Shown: positions 11,823 to 21,929 of the stretch, piece by piece
How positions within the stretch are numbered: position 1 is the first letter of the stretch
How the letters are laid out: each line of letters opens with the position of its first letter
From: Cladobotryum mycophilum
Taxonomy: Eukaryota > Ascomycota > Sordariomycetes > Hypocreales > Hypocreaceae
Length of the DNA stretch: 64,000 bases
Reading direction: 5' to 3'
Assembly (NCBI GenBank): GCA_036429605.1
Contig: CM071591.1
Location: 1-64,000, forward strand
Notes under the pieces: generated by a model
Seen by the model: the letters and a program-made list of their open reading frames with translations, nothing else
Database searches by the model: none
What the model was told of the DNA's origin: nothing
Position numbers and translations under genes: made by a program

Positions 11823-12022
11823 TGTCATGAGCTGTGTAAGAGTGGAAGGAAGAAGGTTTTTCCGACGCCGACCAGCGGCGCGCCTTGAGGCGCGGCCGTT
11901 GATCAAGGAATTAGAAGGGCAAGAATTGAAACCGTCACCAATTGAGACCTACCTGCGAGATAGCTACGACCTAGCTACTGAATTGTGCACTCATTCACTC
12001 CCTTGTGACCAAAAACCTGACA
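11823..12022 (+). repeat. 5' LTR of the Ty3/gypsy element (200 bp)
   Basis: Begins TGTCATGAGC and ends AACCTGACA, giving the short inverted ends TGTCA/TGACA. It matches 18837-19038 throughout except for a GC dinucleotide present once fewer here (GGCGCGCC against GGCGCGCGCC). It is preceded by the target duplication AGAGC. I could not assign a primer-binding site with confidence in the bases after 12022. Confidence 0.95.
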
Positions 12023-12068
12023 AGTCAATTCTTCTACCCACCTTGGGATAGGGACCGCTTGAGGCACA

Positions 12069-13413
12069 ATGGAGAACGAAGAAATTTACGATGCCCTTGA
12101 CGCGGAACCTCGCGAGGAGATAGCAGCGAGGGAGCAGTCAGAGGCCGGGGACCTTACGGAATTTCTAAGAGAAGAAAATGCGTTGAATCAGGAACCCGTA
12201 CGACAAACCTTTAGAATACCTTCGAACATACCCTCTGGGAGCCCAGCAACGCCTGCGTCGACAACCCTCAGCGAGGTCACCGAGGAGGAGCAGCTACAAC
12301 GCCAGGTAGCCGAAGCACTACGCCTTCGTCGGCTCAGAGACCTTAAACGACAATTGGATGAGGCCAACTCGGATTTAGCAACAGAGCGCCCCCTCGTCGC
12401 CTCAGGGTCCTCGACGAGATCCCGCGACGAAGTCATAGCGAGGCACCCCGATTCTTTCAGGCGGACGAAACGTTCACATCTCGCTACGGGGACCCCCGAA
12501 CTCGCAACCAGCTCACTACCACCGTCGAATTGATCCGGTAGAGACCAAGTTTAACGGGGATTCGTGGACTAAGTATATGGAGTTTGCTATGGCAGCAAAG
12601 CTGCTATTCCGCGAGAAGCCCTGGGCATACTCTGAGGACGAACCGAAGGTCATAGCAGCTAGTCGCGGCCTCGAAGGGAGGGCGAAGCAAGAATGGACAA
12701 AGCTATTGACGAGCCGAGAATTAGACGGCAAGGACGTTTTACCAACATGGCAGGAATTCCTCCGCTTTTGTCAAGGGCTAGTTGGAAGCGAAGAAAACAG
12801 GGCCCTCTCAGCGGCCTCGCGGCTAAGAGCCCTCCAACAGAAACCAGGAACCGCGTTTAAGAAACACATCCATACGTGGGACCTGATCGAGGCCGAGATG
12901 CCCGAGAAACTTCCAGTTCTGCTTCGTATGGCGTTCTTTATAGACACGTTATTGCCCGAGATAAAAACGGAGCTTACTCGCGCTAAGCTCCCTGCGACCT
13001 GGCAAGAGCTTCGCGAAGCAGGGGAACGCGTCGAATCCAATACCCACTATAGCACACGAAGCTACCAAGCAGAAAGGGGCGTTACTTACACAAACAGGGG
13101 CCGCGAGAGAAACCCGCCCCGGAACGATAACAACGATAGGGACATGGCCCCGAAGAGCCTATACAGCAAGGACGCAGAGACCTCGAAGGGCGATCAGAGC
13201 GATCATATAGAACCGGTGGTTCGAGGCAGTGGAGCGAAGAGGGACTACCCTGATATCACCTGTTGGGCGTGTAAGCAGCAAGGACATTACGCCTCCTCGT
13301 GCCCGAACTCGCAGTTAGCAATGGCAGGAGGAGTAGAGAGGTCGCAGCGAGGAAACACCGAGACCCCGGCCACAAACCCTAACGCCACTGAGGTCCGAGG
13401 TATCCGCAAGTAG
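12069..13413 (+). CDS. gag: Gag-like capsid/nucleocapsid protein of the retrotransposon
   Basis: Encodes the structural protein. The N-terminal part (12069-about 12490) is acidic and coiled-coil-like (repeated E, Q and R residues with LRRLRDLKRQL). The capsid-like region includes FNGDSW and WTKLL and is readable from 12535. A zinc knuckle CWACKQQGHYASSC (C-x2-C-x4-H-x4-C) lies near 13261-13302. The frame changes once between 12389 and 12497: either one extra base, or one missing base in each of the C5 runs at 12389-12393 and 12493-12497. No other defect is seen. The frame ends at UAG 13411-13413, and pol continues in the same frame directly after, so translation of pol probably needs stop-codon readthrough, unless the UAG is a mutation. 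Confidence 0.85.
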
Positions 13414-16400
13414 GATAAGGCGCTCGCCGAAGATATGATTATTAAGACCAGCATTCGGCGAGCAAACCAGTGGCAAGCAGCGAGTGCACTGGGAGATACC
13501 GGCTCACGAGCAAACCTAATGCACATAGGCTTGCTCCCCGAGAACGTGAAGCCAAGGATAAAGCCCACAACAGAGATGGTTGTGGACGTGCAACGAAACC
13601 CGATACAGGTGTACGGTGAAGTGGAGGTTGTGATGAAAATCACCGATAGCAGTGGTATAGCGAAGATCCGGAAGGTTCCCTTCGTCATCGCAGAGATCCC
13701 GTTTGAACCCCTTATCCTCGGCAAACCATGGTTTAACGAACATAACCCGTGGATATTAAATTGGGAAGACAACTTCTGGGTACATCCCCCGAGCCGTGAC
13801 AACTGCGAACTTGTTACTACGCCGAAGGCATTCCGCCGGGCCAAGCTAGAGGCACGGGCGACCTATGTGTTAACTCACACAACGGAGGACCCGCAGGAGG
13901 CATTAGCCCGTGACTTTAAGAACCTAGTGCTACAATCGCCAGGACCTCCAAGGCCGGAGCAACCAAGCAACGAGAAAGCTGCGAGGAAGTGGGAAGACCT
14001 TTACCCTGAGTATACGAAGTTATTTGATATGGTTGAAGCAAGAAAGCTGGCAAAGCTCAGCGGCCGCACACATAAGATCGACGTAGAACCAGGGAAGACT
14101 CCGCCGTGGGGACCTATCTACAACCTCGCAGAGAAGGAGCTAGAAACACTCCGAGAGTATATTCAGGATGCATTGGAGAAGGGCTGGATAAGGCGATCCA
14201 CAAGCCCGGCCGGCGCCCCCGTGCTTTTCGTGCCAAAGCCAAATGGAAAACTAAGGCTATGCGTTGACTATCGTGGCCTTAATAAGATAACAGTTAAGAA
14301 TAAGGCCCCACTGCCGCTTATCAGCGAGATCCTTGAGAGATTGCGGCAAGCTTCTGTATTCACGAAGTTGGATATGAAAGATGCTTATCATAGGATACGC
14401 ATCCATAAGGGTGATGAGTGGAAAACAGCTTTCCGGTGCAGATACGGGCATTTCGAATACCAAGTTATGCCATTCGGCCTTGTTAATGCCCCTGCGACCT
14501 TCCAGGAATACATCAACGAGGCCCTTGAGGGGCTCGTTGATGCGATATGTATAGTATACCTGGATGATATACTGATATATAGCAAGAACCCCGAAGACCA
14601 TGAGCAGCACGTTCGCAGCGTACTCAAACGACTAGAGAAGGCGGACCTGTATGTCAACCCAGAGAAATGTGACTTTTCTGTAAAGGAAACTAGCTTTCTG
14701 GGATTTGTTGTGACCAAGGGGGTATTACTATGGAGCGAGCTCGCGTCGAGGCTATTGCGACCTGGAAGGTACCTGAGACCGTGAAGGAGATCCTGGTGTT
14801 CCTAGGCTTCACAGGTTATTACCGACGTTTTATCAAGAACTATGCCAAGATGGCGGCCCCGTTGAGTGACCTGCTGAAGGGGAAACCCAAGACAGCGGAT
14901 AGGGTCCAGATGGGGGCCCGCGAGGTCGAAGCGTTTACGCAGCTGAGAAGGGCGTTCACAGAAGCCCCGATCCTCCAACACTTCGAACCGCAGGCCCCAA
15001 TCCGGATCGAAACAGACGCCTCGGGGTTTGCTATAGGCGCTGTCCTATCGCAACAGCAGGGAGATCGCTGGCACCCCGTAGCGTATATGTCACGGAAGCT
15101 TAACGAGGCAGAGATACGTTATCACGCCCCTGACGCAGAGCTTCTAGCAATCACAGAATCCTTCCGCGTATGGCGGCATTACCTTGCTTACAGCGAACAC
15201 CAGATTCAAGTATTGACAGATCACTTAAACCATAAGTACCTGACTACGAAGCCGAAGCTAAGTGCCCGTCAAGTCTCTGCTCTAGATGAATTATGCCCTT
15301 TTGACTTCCGCATTGAACACAGACCGGGAAGCACGAATCCGGCAGACGCGCTCTCGCGGCGACCAGAGCACTATAACGCTGACGAGATACAGGAGGCTCG
15401 CCACACGCAGTTGCCTATGTTCCTGGCGAAGTTCGCGCAAGAGACTGCCCTCGCGACAGAGGGTAGGCTCGCAAAGAAGAAGATCAGTGAGAGCGTCAAT
15501 GGTAGCAGGGCTACCTCCGCGGGCTCGCTAGGTCCTCGCTCGGTGTCAGCCTTAGAAGAGGGGACAACGAGGGGGATGCTAGGAGACGGGGAGGGAAGAC
15601 TGTATCGCAGCGGCTCACTGGTGAGAAGACTGAGACTTGTCCGCGCAGCCGGGAAGACCCCGACTGCGGGACATGACAATGATGAATTGGGCGAGCCCCT
15701 GGAGTCTGCTCTAAGGAGAGCCCAGGAGGCGGACCCTGAAGCAAAGAAATTACTAGAAAAGCTGCGAGGCGGCAGCGAGCTCTCAAGACGCGAGCGCAGA
15801 CGCTGGCGCCTCAACGACAAGGGATCGCTGTTGCTACAGGATCGCCTCTACGTACCGGTGGGCATGAGGAAGGAAATCCTTATGCTTATCCATGATGACC
15901 CAGCTGCGGGTCACCAGGGAGTTACCCGCACGCTGAAACGCGCGAGGCTCTGGTATACATGGCCTGGCATGCGTGAAGATATTGTGGAACATATTCGTTT
16001 TTGCCACGAATGTCAGACGAACAAGGGGAGGCAACACCTACCTTACGGCGAGCTCGCTGCGTTACCTATCCCTAATGAACCCTTTGAAGAAATCTCGATG
16101 GACTTTATTACGGGACTACCTAGTGTAGTTGATATACACGGGAGGAAGAGAGACGCAATATTGGTGATTGTGGATAGACTGACGAAGTACTGCGTGTTCG
16201 TTGCGACCTCGAAGAGCCTCACGGCAGAGGGACTTGCAAATATACTTTTGGATAAGATCTTTAGAGATTATGGTATCCCTGAAGGTATTGTGACTGATCG
16301 AGGGTCCCTCTTTACGAGCGGATATTGGAGAACCTTCTGCCACCTCATTGCGATGAAGCGGCGTCTTAGCACAGCGTTCCACCCACAGACCGATGGTCAG

Positions 16401-17171
16401 ACTGAGAGGATGAACCAAGGTATAGAGCATTATTTGCGCACCTACGGGGCCTCACAACAGGATGACTGGGTAGATTGGCTACCGCTAGCCCAGTTTGCTT
16501 ATAATACAGGGTCCCACGCGAGTACAGGAGAGTCCCCTGCGAAGGCACTGCGAGGCTATGAACCCAGGGGACCTGGAGCAGCTCGAGAAGATCTGAGAAT
16601 CGTCAATGAACAAGGCGGACTGCGCTCAGAGGAGCTTCGCAAGAACCTCGAAGCGATCAAGGAGCGACTTGCTAAAGCACAGGAGACCTACGCAAAGTAT
16701 TACAATAAGAAGCACATAAACAAGCAGTTTGAACTGGGCCAGAAGGTCCTTTTATCAACGAAGAACCTAAAGCTAAAGAGACCTAGCAAGAAACTGGCTG
16801 CGAAGTACCTGGGACCTTATGAGATTACGAGGGTAATTGGCGATCATAAGTTAGCCTATGAACTTGAACTGCCAAAGACAATGCGAATCCATAATGTGTT
16901 CCCTATATCAGTACTAGAGGAATACCGCGGCGATGCCTCTGCGCGCTCGCAAGAAGATAACCTTGTGGAAGAGGATGAAGTCTTTGACATTGAACGCCTA
17001 ATAGCGCACAAAGGGAATAAAGGCAGGAAATACTTGGTTAAATGGGTAGGTTACCCAGACTCAGAGAACTCGTGGGTCCCAAGGAAAGACTTCACAGACC
17101 GTAGTATCTGGCAAGAATACGACAGGTTAGTTCAGAGCGAGGCAGCAGCGAAGCAGATGCGAAACAGTTGA
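13414..17171 (+). CDS. pol: Pol polyprotein: protease, RT, RNase H, integrase, chromodomain
   Basis: Retrotransposon polyprotein in frame with gag after one UAG; the first ATG is at 13435. The aspartic protease motif DTGS lies near 13494. The reverse transcriptase has KLRLCVDYRGLN, FTKLDMKDAYH and the YLDD box near 14557. RNase H starts with ETDASGFAIGAVL. Integrase has an H-x-H/C-x2-C zinc module (HQGVTR to CHECQTNKG) and the DDE residues in MDFITGLP, DRGSLFTS and QTDGQTERMNQ. A chromodomain (YLVKWVGYPDSENSW) ends the protein at 17171. The frame breaks once, at the G5 run 14718-14722 just after RT, as if one G were missing. Apart from this, all domains are intact and the catalytic residues are present. 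Confidence 0.92.
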
Positions 17172-17293
17172 GAAGGAATCAATTCGCCACTCCGGAAAAG
17201 GAGGGTCAGGGGGCCAAGAGGCCAGCAACTACATCTGAAACAACAGCACAACAAACGGCCGACCAGCGACCGCGCAACGAACTAGCAGCGAAA

Positions 17294-18211
17294 CTACTCA
17301 GGCTCCTCATCATCATCCTCATCATCCTCCTTAAAATCCTCCAAGAACGAGGGCAAGTACTGCGGCCCAACTAACTCAGTGAGATCATAAGAGATCTCGG
17401 CCTGTCGGCTCTGCTACATCGCAGCGAATTAGCAGGGCCCTAGACGAGTACGAACAAGGGGATACGTACCGGAACACGCAATTGCTGAGCCTGGGCAATG
17501 GCCCGCAAACTCCAGTTGATGTCAATAACGGACTCCATGAGCCCGATAGCCACACCACGCATGATGCTGCCGGTGTCAGCAGCAGCGGCGGCGGCGGCGG
17601 TAGCCTAGCAGCGAGTTAGCAGGGACTCCAGGACGAAACTCTAGACAATAAACTTACGGCGGCGGTGGCACGCTCAACCTGAACGCTCTTGCGAGCTTGG
17701 AGGGCCCGGCGGGCGAAGAGAATAGCTCTATCCAGCTAACCAGCAGCGAGTTAGCAGCGACCGCTATAAGGCCCAGAGACAAGAGACGTACAGAAGCCGG
17801 GGGAACGGCGGCGGCGGCGGGGTCGTTGGCCTGTTCACGAAGTTGGAGAAGGCGTTTGTAGGCCTTGCGACCGGCCCCGCGGAGCTGCAGCGAGTTAGCA
17901 GCGAGGTACCAAGGAAGCCAAAGGGAACCATACACGGCAACATTCTCTACCCCCTTTGATACAACGGGCACACTTAGGAGAAGCAGCTAGAACCTGTCAG
18001 TAAGGAGGCCCGCAGCGAGCTCGCAGAGAGGCGACAACGTACAGCCAGCCTTCTTCTCACACACAGGCATGGGGATATTAACACCAGCCTTGGTCTTCGA
18101 GCCAGGGGTCCAATCCACCAAAGCCCGGAGGCAACGCGCACAGGGACTGCATCGAGTTAGCTGCGAGGCAGTAAGGGACGCACTGGGGAACATCGCTTAC
18201 GCAGGAGACAT
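17294..18211 (-). CDS. Antisense seven-exon gene inside the retrotransposon, Cys-rich protein
   Basis: On the strand opposite to gag-pol, seven exons joined by six GT-AG introns of 49-56 nt give one uninterrupted frame of 197 aa: 18211-18201, 18146-18043, 17986-17934, 17884-17792, 17735-17658, 17604-17470 and 17413-17294 (TAG). An in-frame ATG at 18262 would add 17 residues. The N-terminus has a Cys array (CARC, later VCEKK, then KCARC and ECC) that could bind zinc. The middle is basic and Ala-rich (nine-residue ATAAAAAAA); a hydrophobic stretch (MRGVAIGLMESVIDINWSL) and a very acidic tail EDDEDDDEEPE follow. The family is unknown to me. Introns on this strand are invisible in the sense genomic RNA, so they can survive retrotransposition. 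Exon phases agree at every junction, which is hard to get by chance. Confidence 0.75.
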
Positions 18212-18386
18212 CGCGAGAGAGAGAGAGAGAGAAGAAGAGAAGAAGAGGCGGCGAGGAGGCATTAGCAGGTTACCAGCGAAGGCGCAGCGATCACGAAGTC
18301 CGGAACGCAAAGGGGGTCACCCACGAGTTGATGATGATCTACGGAAGAAGAGAGAAAGGAAAGAAAACGACGAGAGGAAAGAGAGG

Positions 18387-18395
18387 AATTTATAG
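18387..18395 (-). promoter_or_regulatory. TATA-like element upstream of the antisense gene
   Basis: CTATAAATT on the minus strand, about 125 bp upstream of the ATG at 18262 and 176 bp upstream of 18211. It is followed by long CT-rich stretches (18212-18380) of the kind that precede transcription starts in filamentous fungi. Position and pyrimidine context support a promoter for the antisense gene; this is inference. Confidence 0.4.
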
Positions 18396-18431
18396 CTGCG
18401 AGATCGAAGGCTCGGGGAAGCTAATTCACAG

Positions 18432-18505
18432 CACAATGGTCTTTGACAGTAGTTCATGGGTCAATTGCCTTTGACATTGATTCACGGGGACAATGACCTT
18501 CTAGG
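18432..18505. repeat. Short tandem repeat in the 3' region of the retrotransposon
   Basis: An approximately 29-bp unit built on ACAATG(G/A), CTTTGACA and TTCA(T/C)GGG occurs about two and a half times. It lies between the antisense-gene promoter and the hairpin group near the 3' LTR. Confidence 0.55.
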
Positions 18506-18560
18506 CTTTGTGTGATAGTTATAATAAGCGCGGCTTTATTGTACGAAGGGGCATCTGAAA

Positions 18561-18752
18561 CGCCTTTGTGATAATAATATTATTATCACAATAGGCGACG
18601 GGTCAGAGGCAGTTACCTCTCGATGAGCTCGCTGCGCTATTGTAACAGAATTACAATAGGCTAAGGGGAAGAAGACTGAGAGAAATCTCAATCGCATAAG
18701 AAGGCTTACGCGAAGACAAGAGGCTGCCCCATTGTAAAGGACCTACAATAGG
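18561..18752. repeat. Three hairpins sharing a CACAAT/TACAATAGG arm
   Basis: A perfect 26-bp palindrome occupies 18566-18591 (half-site TTGTGATAATAAT), extended by CGCCT/AGGCG arms to 18597. Two related inverted repeats follow at about 18634-18658 (ATTGTAA and TTACAAT) and 18727-18752 (CATTGTA and TACAATAGG). All end in the same AATAGG phrase. They lie between the antisense promoter and the polypurine tract. Confidence 0.75.
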
Positions 18753-18820
18753 AGGAAGCTATTGATTAGCGGCGAACTCACAGCAAGGTAGCAGAGCCAT
18801 TACGGGTCGAGGACTACCCT

Positions 18821-18832
18821 AGAAGGGAGGGC
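18821..18832 (+). promoter_or_regulatory. Polypurine tract
   Basis: AGAAGGGAGGGC lies just before the 3' LTR start at 18837, where plus-strand DNA synthesis of an LTR retrotransposon is primed. Confidence 0.75.
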
Positions 18833-18836
18833 GGCC

Positions 18837-19038
18837 TGTCATGAGCTGTGTAAGAGTGGAAGGAAGAAGGTTTTTCCGACGCCGACCAGCGGCGCGCGCC
18901 TTGAGGCGCGGCCGTTGATCAAGGAATTAGAAGGGCAAGAATTGAAACCGTCACCAATTGAGACCTACCTGCGAGATAGCTACGACCTAGCTACTGAATT
19001 GTGCACTCATTCACTCCCTTGTGACCAAAAACCTGACA
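18837..19038 (+). repeat. 3' LTR of the Ty3/gypsy element (202 bp)
   Basis: Matches the 5' LTR with a single 2-bp GC length difference. Begins TGTCATGAGC, ends CCTGACA, and is followed by the target duplication AGAGC at 19039-19043. Confidence 0.95.
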
Positions 19039-19043
19039 AGAGC

Positions 19044-19890
19044 TTATTTTCTAATTTAAAATACTAAAAAAATAAACACTAGGATAGCTTAAAAGATAAA
19101 AAAAATTATTTACGCTCTTATATAATATATTATTAATAGCTGCGGCTTTAATATAGTTACCCTGGACTAGTGGAAGCTTTTGAGTCACTGTGTCCTTTTT
19201 TGTTATTGTATTTTCTTTCGCTATTACACTATATAGTATTATCTACTTAAAATAAAAAACACTATTAATATTATAATTTTAACTCTAATTCGGATTGTAT
19301 AGGCCTTTATCGCTGACTATTAGAACAATTATAATAACATTGTATTCAGTGTTATAGTGTTAGGGCATTAATGACACAGTGTATTTAACTATTATAACAG
19401 TCTATAACAATTCATTCATGTAATTGTTATTAAGAAAACCTTTAAAAGTTTAAAAAATATACTAAGAACATAAGTATTAAATACTATGTTTACTATTCAA
19501 TTACAAAATTAAAAACATATATAATTTATTTTATTAAAAAATAATACTATAATATAATACACTATTTTATAATAGTGTCTATGACTATAGGGTTAATACA
19601 GTGTTACAGGGCGCTACTTTACTTTTTTTAATGTCAACACTATTCCCGAGCCGTTTCATGCTAACATGGTTATTCCTTGAGGCGCAGCCATGTTGGTTCC
19701 CGCGGTCTAGGCTGCAGGGCTTTTTTCCCTTTAGGCTTTCACGCCCTCCACATCACGGATCGACATCTGTGCGACCTCCCCAAGGTTGACAAAGACCAAG
19801 ACTACAAAGATATGCATGTATCCTTGTACAATTAGCTCTGCCATGCTGCACTATCCTCATTACCGTTTTGTCTCCCATTAATACCCAACA
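19044..19890. other. AT-rich RIP block, then non-coding DNA
   Basis: 19044-19600 is AT-rich with no readable frame; it is the right half of the DNA split by the retrotransposon. A phrase ending in TATTAAATACTATGTTTAC (near 19470) is shared with 25350 and, inverted, with 31625. The composition normalises from 19600 to 19890, but no gene was seen before the HIT-domain gene. Confidence 0.6.
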
Positions 19891-20564
19891 ATGCAGACAA
19901 TTAAGCGAATCGTCCATTACCTTTCCAACCTAGAGTGGACGGAGCGTTCTCAGGAGATTTGCGTCTTTTGCGACCGTAACAATTTTGCCAGCATAGTCTA
20001 CGAGGTGAGCTCCTCTACGTTATCTTAACTCGAATCTTAGGCGAATTTGGCGTTGAGATTCTCTTGTCTTAGAATGGTCAAATCATCGTCGTTGACAACA
20101 GACGGCGGGCAGGGCAGATGCACTGGCTCATCATGCCCAAGCTGCACGTCGTTAGAGACATCGAAAATCTCAACACCACACACCTTGACCTCTGTGAGAC
20201 CCAGCAGCACCAACCTCACATTCCCCCCAATGCGCTCAACTAACGGAGAGAATCCTGTTGCCACAACACAAAAACAGTGCGCTCCATGAATGAAGTGAAG
20301 CATCACCTCCTTCAACAGCGATGTCCTGGAATATCTTCCCTTGCAATACACTCTGGGTACCACCGAGGCCGACGACCCTTGATAGGCAACATCTTTTATC
20401 CAGACATTGTCTCGGTTCACCACTTGCATCTTCATGTCATTATCCGGCCACGGCTACTGCTGTTATGTTTCAAATATCCGCCCTGGCTACCCCTGATGTG
20501 GAAATCTGACGACAGGGTACTTCGAGAGGTCGAAAGCTGTCATTACGGGACAGATGATGGCTAA
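19891..20564 (+). CDS. HIT-domain nucleotide-binding protein
   Basis: Three exons (19891-20004, 20073-20193, 20278-20564) with GT-AG introns of 68 and 84 nt, the second containing a CTAAC branch site, give 173 aa. The start region has CVFCDR, a CxxC common at the front of HIT proteins. The middle has HWLIMPKLHVVRDIENL, the usual core strand and helix of the fold. The third exon has VHHLHLHVII, matching the H-phi-H-phi-H-phi-phi histidine triad. HIT proteins hydrolyse or transfer nucleotides from phosphoramidate or adenylated substrates. The exact branch is not clear. The second acceptor at 20072 was chosen over the nearer AG at 20040 because only it gives the HIT frame. The C-terminal end is hydrophobic and basic rather than a known module. 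Confidence 0.75.
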
Positions 20565-20936
20565 AGCATTAATGCCCAGTATTTCACGTCCATACAGAGT
20601 CAATTCAGGGAAGCGAAATGATTCGTTAATATTTCTTTTATCATAGAATAGTAGCTTAGATTATGAGAGACTCAGAAAAACTCTTCCTCTGGGGTTGATA
20701 TATTTATTGTATATATTTTGCCTGAAATAACATCCATTCTGCGCGCCGTATTGTGCCTTCAATGATCGGACTCGGTCACTGTCTGCATTGTCTTGAAGTA
20801 TTCATTCTGTAAGAGGTCACTGCTGCTGTTTTGGCTGCTGACTATCTTTGCTGTCTTACAGCTATATTATATCGCAGGCAATCTAGGATTAAGAAACTAA
20901 TAGGTAGTTCATGTGAGAGTACATATAGACATCCCT

Positions 20937-21918
20937 TCAATGTCTATGCTTTTTCACAGACTCATTTCCAAAAGCGTCTTCGAATTCATCATGCGATTCC
21001 ACTCTTCGTCTCAGTGCAAAGCGAACATTAAACGCTGCAAGCATAAGCATGATGATTGCCCCCATGACCAATGTAATCAGGGGGGCCAAGATAGAGAACA
21101 TGGTGAATCCATATGATGCGCGACTAAATCTTGCGTTGTCCTTCAATTCGGTCGTGGCTAGTCCCACTTGCATGGCCGCCAGCACCACAGATATATAGAC
21201 GATGGCTGTTAGAACCCACTTGAAATTCCTCTCAAAGTAGGTCGAATATTGATGATAATCGTACTCATATCCTCGAATGAGTGTCTTGAACTTGAACGTG
21301 TTTGTGCAGAATCTATAAATTAAATTCAGTCGCTTGAGACGTAGTTCGCCGTAGACATATCTCGGGTTAATGTCACTTCGCCCCGAGTTGATATTGGACA
21401 CCACAGCTGCGGAGAAAGGAGCCCACTTCTCCCATTTGATGGCGTCCGATACCAATCCTTGCTCATGTGCAACCCGCAGGTCGCTCTTGTGGCGTATTAG
21501 CCAAGTATAAGAAAAGATGAACCCTCTGGCACTCTCAAAAAGTTCACGGTCCGTACAAAGGGTGTTGGCCCAGCATGAATGGCTAAGCAGATAGTCCGGC
21601 AGTGGCTTCAGGTACAGAACATTGTCTCGCCAAACAAGATGGAGATCCGCCTTTTCCGTGATACGAATCTGCCGCCCGACCCTGACTTGGTTGTGTAGTG
21701 CTCGAGAGATTTGTGGCAGCCCAGCCAACCAAAGATGCTTGTGAATTTCATTCAACCGAGTAACATCAAGTTCTTTCGTCATATACTGTTTAACCAAATT
21801 CTGATCATCTTTATCGAGGCTAAGAATCTCCTTGCCATTCTGATAGGTACCAGGAAGCACTGGCTCTTCTTGGAAAACTTCATTTTCTGGGTCGAATGGA
21901 GCAACGAATTCTAGACGC
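20937..21918 (-). CDS. DUF6601-like membrane protein, 5' end unresolved
   Basis: A long open frame on the minus strand ends at 20937. From 21860 it gives 307 residues, but that codon is GTG; the frame continues upstream to an AG acceptor near 21918, so a first exon is probably missing from this annotation. The N-terminal half resembles the fungal DUF6601 family (LWLAGLP, ADLHLVWRDNVLYLKPLPDYLL). Two hydrophobic membrane segments lie near the C-terminus (WVLTAIVYISVVLAAMQVGL and a second at FSILAPLITLVMGAIIMLML), followed by a charged tail. Function is unknown. It faces the HIT gene tail to tail. Confidence 0.65.
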
Positions 21919-21929
21919 GCTAATTAGCA

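Larger units (their letters stand above)
11823..19038 (+). mobile_element. Full-length Ty3/gypsy chromovirus retrotransposon
   Basis: A complete LTR retrotransposon of 7216 bp. Order: LTR (11823-12022), gag, in-frame UAG, pol (protease, RT, RNase H, integrase, chromodomain), a long 3' region with an antisense intron-containing gene, a polypurine tract and the LTR (18837-19038). The target duplication AGAGC is exact on both sides (11818-11822 and 19039-19043). The LTRs differ only by one GC dinucleotide, so insertion was recent. The C-terminal chromodomain places it among chromoviruses, whose chromodomains guide integration to heterochromatin; the insertion lies in AT-rich RIP DNA, which fits. 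The element itself shows no RIP bias. Confidence 0.95.

Noticed and set aside
15371..15820. Minus-strand frames of 149 and 91 codons inside pol
   Set aside because: They are opposite the RNase H/integrase linker of pol and show no motif or splice structure, unlike the antisense gene at 17294-18211.
17168..17374. Short plus-strand frame just after pol
   Set aside because: It overlaps the last exon of the antisense gene; its Ile/Leu run is the reverse of the acidic tail codons.
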